Shown here: piece after piece, positions 56,861 through 64,000 of the stretch | Layout: each line of letters begins with the position of its first letter | Numbering within the stretch: the stretch's first letter is position 1 | Source of the DNA: Plantago major | Lineage: Eukaryota; Streptophyta; Magnoliopsida; Lamiales; Plantaginaceae | Direction of reading: 5' to 3' | Assembly: GCA_026545765.1 (NCBI GenBank) | Contig: CM048839.1 | Location: forward strand, 44,934,677 to 44,998,676 | Length of the DNA stretch: 64,000 nt | Program-made: the position numbers and the translations under genes | The notes under the pieces: model-generated | The model's input: only the letters and a program-made list of their open reading frames with translations | Databases searched by the model: none | Told to the model about the DNA's origin: nothing

Positions 56861-57933
56861 CACTACAAAAAACTGGTTGTTTAGCGACGGACCTATCCGT
56901 CGCTAAACAGCCACCGATCCGTCGCTAAGTCGTTAGCGATGGATAAAAGCCTTGTCGTCATTTTCTTCGTCACAATGATTCTAACGACGGATAGATTATC
57001 CGTCGCTAAATAACGACGAATTTAGTGACGGATAAAATGTTGACCTTTTCACCAAATTCGAGTTCTATTTAGCGACGGATAACTATCCGTCGCCAAATAG
57101 CTGGGTTTTTTAAAAAAAATTATTAGCTGGTTTTTCTTTTTTAATTATTAGCTATTTTTTGTTTTTTTTATTATTATGTCAATAAACAGATAAGCAGATT
57201 TGGACGGATCTGGACAGTGGTCGGAGGTTGATGGTGGTGCGGTGGATCTGGTGGTGGATCTGGTGGTGGTGGTTGTGGATCTGGTGATGGTGGTGTGTGG
57301 GTGGAGGATGGTGGTGGTTGTGGATCTGGATGGAGGGTGGAAGGAAGTGGTGCAGTGCAGAATGGTGGTGGAAGGAGGGTGGTGGTGCGGTGGTGGAGTG
57401 GTGGTGGAAGGGTGGAGGCAGTGGTGCGGTGGAGGATGGTGGTGGAAGGAGGGTGGTGCGGTGGAGGATGGTGGTGGAAGGAGGGTGGTGGTGTGGTGGA
57501 GGATGGTGGTGGAAGGGTGGTGGAGTTGGAAGAATAGTGGTGGAGTTGGGTGGTGAAGGAAGATGGAAGAAGAGTGGTGGAAGGGAGATGGGTGGTGGAG
57601 GAAGATGGAAGAAGATATGGTGAATGGTGACTGCATATGCGAATTTCTAGGGTTTTAGCGACGGATAGAAATATCCGTCGCTATAGATTTTCATTTTTTA
57701 AAATTAATTATTTAACGACGCATAACCTATCCGTCGTTAAAATACTATTTTTGTTTTTTTTTAAATCAAAAAGTCAACAAACACTAACGACGGATAGACT
57801 ATCCGCCGCTAAATAGCGACGAAAATAACGACGGATAGGGCCAAACGCTCTATCCGTCGCTAAAATGACCGATTCGTCGCTAAATAGCGACGGATCGGCC
57901 CTGTCCGTCTCTATTCAGCGAATTTCTGTTGTG
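56861..57933. mobile_element. Small non-autonomous CACTA element (1.07 kb)
   Basis: Starts CACTACAAAAAACTGG and ends TTTCTGTTGTG (reverse complement CACAACAGAAA). Dense subterminal motifs TAGCGACGGATA / TATCCGTCGCTAA occupy both ends (56880-57100, 57655-57905). The adjacent trinucleotides are CAA and AAA, an imperfect target duplication. The middle (57200-57610) is a GGTGGTGGAGGATGGTGGTG minisatellite and there is no transposase. Its subterminal motif differs from that of the 10.4-kb CACTA (TTTGTCAC), so it needs a different helper. Confidence 0.88.
57200..57610 (+). repeat. GGTGGTGGA minisatellite inside the small CACTA
   Basis: Degenerate tandem units such as GGTGGTGGAAGGAGGGTGGT and GGAGGATGGTGGTGGAAGG fill about 400 bp. 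The strand is almost free of C. Long open frames in several frames on both strands (Gly/Trp/Val-rich plus, His/Pro/Thr-rich minus) are by-products of the repeat. Confidence 0.9.
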
Positions 57934-59031
57934 AAAGCCTCGAAAAGTTCTCGGTCAGACTAGCTTACACTTATCTTTCTCATATAGTGGAGAAACCAAG
58001 TTACCCCACTTGGCCTACAACCTTGTATAAGTTTTTTTAATTGGATAGTTGTACATGACCGACTACCAACTGCAACCTGTCTACACAAACAACAAATTAT
58101 CGACTCAGGCATTTGTTCTCTTTGCAATACACACCCTGAAACAATCCAGCACATTTTTTTCCAATGCCCTACACTCAAACAAATCCTCAACTGGACAGAT
58201 AACCTCATTCTACTAAACAAAACCGTTAATGATATTATTTTTGAATCCCCACACAACTCTGAGCAACAACTTAAAACAGTAACGACGTGTACGTTGGATG
58301 ATATGGAAACATAGAAACAATAAAATTTTCTGAAATGAAGATTTGAACCCACGCAATTTTCATTCATAATTATTAAATCTCATACAAGATCACAAAGTTA
58401 TTTTTGTGAAGAAAACACCAAGGCCCAGCAAACCTATGTTATGTAAATGGAAACCTTCTCCATCATTGTACACTCTAAATATTGATGGATCTTGCCAACT
58501 CAGTGGATTTGCAGGAGCCGGAGCATTCATAAGAGATACTACCATAATATTTGTAAAAGCAAGTGCTACCTTTATAGGCACTACTGACATTTGCAGAAAT
58601 CATGGCACTAAAACTTGGGCTTACATTATGCTCTCAGGCAAATATTATTTTCATAGCTGTGTAAACGGACTCTAAATTCCTGATATTTTGTTTAAACAGG
58701 CAGGTAGCAGCAACATCCCACCAACATATCATATTGGATGATATTAGGTGACATATGGATTGCATGACGCAAGTGACCATCTCTTTTGTTTACCTGAAAA
58801 AAAATACAGTCGCTATTCACTTGACAAAAGAAGCAAGCAACATAACTTTTGGCAATAATCATCCTGAGGATCTCTTTTGTAGTAGTTCTAATATGTTGCC
58901 TTTTATTTTATTTGGGATAATTGCCCTTCGTGACAATCTGATGTAATATCTAAAGACTCCGGTCATACTTTTAGACTTGTATTGTTTAATGCTTTAATGA
59001 ATTACTTCCTTTTCAAAAAAAAAAAAAAAAA

Positions 59032-60070
59032 CTTGTTCATGAGTCACGACTGTTTTGGCCGATGCGGTAACTCGTATATGTAGGATTCATTGTACCAACA
59101 CATGTTCTTAACCGAGCATTTTGTACTCACTCTTGGATGTGCGTCACCCATCATGAGTATGCTCTAAAATGAACACATGTAACTTTTTATGGACATATTC
59201 CAAAAAAATAGCTACACCTTGTTGATATGAGTAACGTTCTCAATCACTTTGATATTTCTGAAACTTTGGGGTGTAACATTCACCCCCCTTAAATGGCGCG
59301 ATGTCCTTGTTGCACATTTTCCGGACCAACCAACTGCACAATTTGTAGAAGATTCTACTACAAAATATCCTAAAACTTCTCATATCTTGATTAGATCTTT
59401 GAATCACGCAATATAGTTTATAAGCACAAAAATTGTTAGTATAATGTCTTAGAGACAATCTTATTTGAGGACGATTGTACTATTATCACATTCAATGTAA
59501 TTTGAGGTTTGATATTTATATAAATGTCATATTCGCATATTAATATGTTATTTCTTTGTATGTCGTTTTATATGTTAATATTCCCTTGGGTTTATTTTAG
59601 TTGCCAAGTGCCTGAGAACTTAGGAAACATAGCATAACTCATAAACTAATCCCGACTAAGGATTATTGAGAAAAAGGGATATAGATAATATGATATAAGT
59701 CGGTATGTGGTCGTATAACTTCCTTAGAGGATATAGTCAGTTTCACGACTATAAAGTACTAGACTTGTGATGGATACATGGATACTTTTAGAGGAGTATT
59801 TGTATACCCGCCGAGAAATCGTTTGGTAGATTATATTTCTGTGTCGACGGAATTATCGGTTCGTAGAGTAATGTAATAGTCCTTTAACTTGCGGTCAATG
59901 CTATATTACATATGGTACAATGAACTTTAACCAATGGACAATGCTTGCACTCCATAGGAGTAGATACGGCTTGTGTTCGGTTCATTCTAATATGTGTAAA
60001 TATAGATTGTGAGCTAAGATACGATTCATTCCTTGGAGAGATTACTCGTGTTCGCACGTTGGACCATTAA
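59032..60070. other. Unassigned noncoding block, left part
   Basis: No gene recognised. With 61677-62100 it looks like one continuous noncoding sequence split by the Harbinger-like element at 60071-61673. It may belong to a large noncoding repeat such as an LTR; no ends were found. Confidence 0.4.
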
Positions 60071-61673
60071 CAGCCCGTTTGGTTTGAGGGGTTTTTGTCC
60101 GAATACCCTCAATAATCCAGTTTGGTTGCCTTTTTGTCGGCCCGAAAAAATGGATTATTTGAAATAATCCAATTTCTCTAGCCCGCCTCAAGCCCTCAAA
60201 TTTGTACATGAATAATCCAATTTTAAATACCTTCTATGAGGAGGTATTTACTTTTGGATTATCTTCTTCATCGTGAAATGTCTAATTTTATACAAACTTC
60301 CCATTAATTACTAAATATGCCATACCAATTCAAGAACACCAATCGATTCACATCAATGCACTTTTTTTCTTCCTAATTTCCACCTTCCGTTTCTTCTTTT
60401 TTATTTTCCTAGTTTTGCACTCTTTCTTTTTCATTTTTTCCGTTTCCTAGTTTCCACTTTTTTTTTTTTTTTCCTAATGGTTTCCTAGTTTTGCACACCC
60501 TTTCTTTTCATTTTGGATCCCTATAATATTTATTTCTCTTTTCTACTCATTTACTTATTAGACAATATTTTCCTTTTATACTTTTGTTTTTTGGCGTATT
60601 TTATGTATTTACATCAAAATTAATTTCGTTTGTTTAATAGTATAACCAACCTTTTTATAAGAATGATTAAATAAAACAATACTAATAATTAAAAAAATTG
60701 GTTAGCGTTGTTTACGAGAATAACGATGATAATGTAGAGTTGTCGGTTCAAGAACGTTTTTCTTCATCATTTTTTGAAAAAGTCTTCCAGCATATTAAAT
60801 ATGTGCAAATTTTGACATAATATAGGTAGAGTATATATGTGTTTTGAATACAAAATATGTATCGTTAATTATATATATGTGGATTTTTTTTACTTCATAA
60901 ATTATAAAAATAACATTTATATAGTTAAAAGTTACCTGACCTAAAATCTTGGCTCCGTCACTGACTTTGGCATTTTGCATGCTTTAAACTTTTATGTTTA
61001 AAATGTAGGAAAATTTATGTTTAGATGGGATTATAAACATATATGCGATGTCGATTTCAATCGACAAAAACAATTATTCTACGCATGAGATGAAAAATAT
61101 GGGATTATAAATTTCTCTCATATGAAATATCAATCTTATAAGGAAATATGTATTTCATTAAGATAATTATTACACAGATTAGAAACAATATGTATAAACT
61201 AAATTTTAATGGTCAAGTCATATAAACTAAAAATCGATGCCAAAGTTATTAACAATGGTACGTAACTATGGATGCAATAATTTCAAAGATTTTCGGATAA
61301 TATTGTATACGAAATTCATAAGATCAAAATTCCAGAATTTTCCGATTAAACACGTGAATGTGGTAAAAATTTGCTCCCCCAAATTTATGCTCAGATGTAA
61401 TTTTCACTAAATCAAATTGGAAATTAAACTCGATTTCATACAATAAGTGGAAAACCATAGAGATATATCAGTAATTCCACTTGCTTTATCCTACTGAATA
61501 ATCCAAAATCATTTCAGAACCAAACTGGATTTTATTGAAAATAATCCAATTCGTAGAGTCCAACCAAACAAGATTTTTAGGCGAAAACCCTCAAACATAT
61601 AATCCAATAATTAAATGGGCCGAATAATCCAGTTTTGCAAAATGAAATACCCCTTTTTAAACCAAACGGGCAC
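60071..61673. mobile_element. Non-autonomous Harbinger-like element (1.6 kb)
   Basis: Left end CAGCCCGTTTGGTTTGAGGG and right end whose reverse complement is GTGCCCGTTTGGTTTAAAAA; TIRs share GCCCGTTTGGTTT. TAA lies on both sides (60068-60070 and 61674-61676), the Harbinger-type duplication. Inner repeats of AATAATCCA / TGGATTATT occur near both ends. No coding capacity, very AT-rich. Confidence 0.75.
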
Positions 61674-61676
61674 TAA

Positions 61677-62619
61677 GACTTTGGCCAAAGCATGATATAT
61701 TCAAGTAAGTTGAATATGATCAAAAAGTCAACTGGTTGATGAGGCGACAAAATTAAGTTATAAAGGGTAGACACAAATCGAGCCCTGGGCTTAATTGAGT
61801 AATCGCGAATGAAAGGACCGTATCATGATGAACTCTACATTTTAGATTATAAGTTTGCATCCTCGCAAATGTACATTGGAATTGACGTTGTTTGGATTAA
61901 ACAGCCTACGAATTTTATCTGAATCATAATTTGATTAGTGGTCAATTCGCTAGTCTCATAGCCTAGGGATATAAATCATGATTTGAATGGTTAATCTTAT
62001 TTGATTGAATGGATATTTGTGGAGCATACATGATGTTTTAGCTTGATCGGACAACATGCATGATTAGGGCAATCAAAGTCTGAGAATTATTCAATCTTGA
62101 TCAGTTAAGAGTTCACAAATTATTCTTTGTTATTTTCAAATTCTTTTGAATCGAATCAATGTAGTATAATTTCTTCGAATCGAATTATAGTATAAAATAT
62201 AATTAAGCAGAAAAGAATTGAACTAAACTGAACAAGTTTTCAATTAAAAAGAATAGAGCTTCAATCATCATCAATATTGCTAATTGCATGTGATTTTTAT
62301 TAATTAATCAGGGGTCCAATCGCTTACAGGTACACCCTACCTAAACGTCTAATGTGCTTTTGGCGTAGTCGGGTTACTCACAGAAAAGAATGAAGATTGC
62401 GAAAGCCATGACGTTTGTGGGAATCAATTAAACTACAGAGAACTACACCATATACCTCTATCTCTCAGGTTCAACTTACCGCAGATTCTGACACTAATTT
62501 TAAGATAATAGTGAATAAAGTAGGAGATTGGTTTTCCATTTAAAAATTAAAAGTTGAAATTATAACGTCCCAAAATGAAATATAGGAAGTTAAAATCGGA
62601 ACGGAGAGAGTACATTATA
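61677..62619. other. Unassigned noncoding block, right part
   Basis: No gene recognised. The part 62150-62258 shares the phrase TATAGTATAAAATATAA and AATTGAACTAAACTGAA with the MITE-like repeat at 23289-23420. The end GAACGGAGAGAGTA near 62598-62612 looks like the right end of another decayed Stowaway. Confidence 0.45.
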
Positions 62620-62842
62620 CTCCTTTCATCCAGATAACTTCATATATTACGCATCAAGTGTAATATTATGTGAAAAACTAAAATAAAAGATAAAACGAAA
62701 TAATATGAAAATAAAATATTTTTAGTGATAAAATGTATAATTAGTGTATAAATGTGACATTATTTATTATTTGTTGAGTGTTGTGAAGCTTTCTTTTTTA
62801 ATAATGATTATTGTACGTACGAAATTCTTTGGAGGGGAGGAG
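62620..62842. mobile_element. Stowaway MITE (223 bp)
   Basis: Begins CTCCTTTCATCCAGATAACTT and ends GGAGGGGAGGAG, with TA at 62618-62619 and 62843-62844. The interior matches the MITE at 31112-31361 (ACTTCATATATTACGC, TTTATTATTTGTTGAGTGT, GAAGCTTTC). More diverged ends than its relative. Confidence 0.75.
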
Positions 62843-62844
62843 TA

Positions 62845-63243
62845 CAACATATTATATGGAGTACGTATATCATTCTGAAATCTTGAATTCAAGAATTCTA
62901 AGCAACAACTCAATACTTGTAGTAGTAAAGAACTTATCAATGGAAGGAGTTTTCCGCATGGAGTATCTTTCTTCCGTATGGAGAATGCTTTGATTTTCAC
63001 CTGTTCGATATCAACTACTGATTGAGGAACAATTGTCGGTACCTTTTCAATTGGTGCTTCGATTGGGATAGTAGTTTTGTGATTAGTTGAAGATCGTTTC
63101 TTTGGCTGACAGTCCGCCAACCTTATTACGACGCCCTTTGCTTACCTAGATTTCGATCTTTGAGACCTGGACGCTTATTACTGCCTTCTTCGAGAATTAG
63201 ATTTCATCACCTTGCTTCATAACAATTGTTGCAAGATTGATCG
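62845..63243. other. Region before the LINE leader repeat, no gene recognised
   Basis: No gene seen. The true 5' end of the downstream LINE probably lies within or near 63120-63243, but it could not be fixed. Confidence 0.4.
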
Positions 63244-63471
63244 AAAATCTACGACAAAAAAGTAACCCTGAAGGTTGAAAAGAATAGGAGACCTTCGTCG
63301 TAGTCCTAGGCAAGAAAAGTAACCTAGGGATCGGAAAAAAACGGAGATCCCTTTAGCAAAATCTACGACTAAAAAGTAAGCCTGAGGGTTGAAAAGAATT
63401 GAGATCCTCGTCGTAGTCCTAGACAAAAAAGTAACCTAGGGATCGTAAAGAATGGAGATCCCTGTAGAAGT
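63244..63471 (+). repeat. 114-bp tandem duplication in a LINE leader
   Basis: AAAATCTACGAC starts two units at 63244 and 63358 with many shared blocks (AAAAAGTAACCTAGGGATCG, GAGATCCCT, TCGTCGTAGTCCTAG). Each unit itself contains two related halves of about 57 bp (AAAAGTAA..CTGA.GGTTGAAA versus AAAAGTAACCTAGGGATCGG). It lies about 255 bp upstream of LINE ORF1. Confidence 0.85.
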
Positions 63472-63726
63472 TTTATAGGTCATTATCAGTGATTTTTGTT
63501 CTGTTAGTTATTTTTGTGTCAGTTTTTTTGTTGTTGAGTTTTTTTGCTTGTCTTGTGTGTCTTGCATGCTTGAGTGATAGGTTTCTGTGCCTTTTTTTTC
63601 CTGGGGATTTCGTTGTCTTTGTTTTTTGCAGGTAGGTTCGGTTTGTTTGCTGATTTTTTTTTGTGCGTCGAGCTCTTGTGGTATAGTACAAAGGATCAAA
63701 GTTGAGGTTTTTGGGTACGGCTTACT

Positions 63727-64000
63727 ATGGCTTTGCATACTAAGAAGGAGGTACTGGAGTTAATGGAGGAAGAGTTAGTTGGGGCTGTGATACTGGATGA
63801 TGATTGGGTGGAAGGAGTAACGTGTTCTTCATTGCTGCTGGTTTGACAGGTTTTGGGTAGAAGACCTATTAACTGGGATAATTTTACCGAGCTTATTTCT
63901 GAGTTATGGAGTCCGACGTTAAGGGTTGAAGTGAAACGGTTATCGAGGGATAACAGGTTCTTATTTTCGTTCAAACATGCTAAGGATAAGTCGCGTGCCT
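63727..64000 (+). pseudogene. LINE (L1-type) ORF1 start, DUF4283 protein, with a nonsense codon
   Basis: ATG at 63727 opens MALHTKKEVLELMEEELVGA. The continuation GRRPINWDNFTELISELWSP and EVKRLSRDNRFLFSFKHAKD matches the DUF4283 domain at the start of plant L1 ORF1 proteins (typically ...GRxL...ELW...VEVKxLGDNxFLFxF). ORF1p binds element RNA. The gene runs off the right edge. One in-frame TGA at 63844-63846 replaces what is normally Gly in the LVGKxL stretch; the frame is otherwise kept, so the element looks fairly young. The tandem repeat upstream is likely part of its 5'UTR. Confidence 0.85.

Larger units (their letters stand above)
56630..59031 (+). mobile_element. LINE (L1-type) 3' part, interrupted by a CACTA element
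   Basis: The left piece (about 56630-56860) reads LIKLQEVFKKGLLFQIGDR and TTILGIPIQNPELGDTITWD. The right piece (57934 onward) continues KFSVRLAYTYLSHIVEKPSY, WPTTLYKFF, then the zf-RVT region (CSLCNTHPETIQHIFFQCP) and an RNase H domain (YTLNIDGSCQLSGFAGAGAF). The element ends in a 17-A tail at 59015-59031. The W..(T)..KFSV..AY pattern spans the CACTA insertion, so the two pieces were one LINE. It has several frameshifts and stops, is 5'-truncated, and no target duplication was fixed. Confidence 0.85.

Noticed and set aside
57148-57636. 162-codon minus-strand open frame rich in His, Pro and Thr
   Set aside because: It is the reverse strand of the GGTGG minisatellite within the small CACTA element.
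63244-63471. Repeated units considered as a CRISPR-like array
   Set aside because: Only two long units with no spacers, in a plant nuclear LINE leader.
63473-63974. Minus-strand open frames with Lys/Thr/Ser-rich products
   Set aside because: They oppose the LINE leader and ORF1 on the plus strand, which has clear DUF4283 similarity.

Overview
The window is nuclear DNA of a flowering plant, most likely a eudicot. It is AT-rich and repeat-dense, has introns, and carries typical plant transposon families: a Sirevirus-like Copia, L1 LINEs, CACTA, Pong/Harbinger, hAT and Mutator-like elements, and Stowaway MITEs. Only two host protein genes can be supported, both on the minus strand. One is a six-exon prefoldin subunit 3 gene (PFD3, 34638-43440). 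The other is a two-exon atypical bHLH gene of the bHLH147-150/AIF group (49997-51251). Both read open through every exon I placed. I cannot name the species; nothing bacterial, plastid or mitochondrial was seen.

Layout. 1-3960: minus-strand fossil of a Sirevirus-like Copia element whose 5' LTR lies at 2996-3960. 3961-10868: no gene, two inverted copies of one unnamed repeat, and an LTR-like noncoding repeat ending near 9154. 10869-23103: a nested complex. A long foldback element with TTA target duplications holds a 251-bp Stowaway MITE and a 10.4-kb CACTA transposon (11738-22109). The CACTA carries a broken TNP2-type transposase gene, an apparently intact seven-exon TNPA-like gene, a MITE within a MITE, and a LINE tail. 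24843-27601: a 5'-truncated Pong-like element with ORF1 and a DDE transposase, stopped by nonsense codons that fit C-to-T decay. 27602-34637: no gene, three Stowaway MITEs and a long AT microsatellite. 34638-43440: PFD3, whose two largest introns hold two copies of one hAT-type MITE, other MITEs and an old LINE piece. 43905-45120: antisense LINE relic. 49997-51488: the bHLH gene with a probable 5'UTR intron. 51832-53182: a long-TIR Mutator-like element with gene-like filler (Pack-MULE candidate). 53420-54951: a solo LTR with a perfect 5-bp duplication. 56630-59031: a LINE interrupted by a small CACTA element (56861-57933). 60071-61673: a 1.6-kb non-autonomous Harbinger-like element. 62620-62842: a Stowaway. 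63244-64000: start of another LINE, with a tandem-repeat leader and ORF1 running off the window.

The most informative feature is the nested foldback/CACTA/Stowaway complex. The element's own second arm preserves the empty target site, so both later insertions can be dated relative to it and their target duplications proved from this sequence alone. No operon, CRISPR array or clearly new protein system was found.
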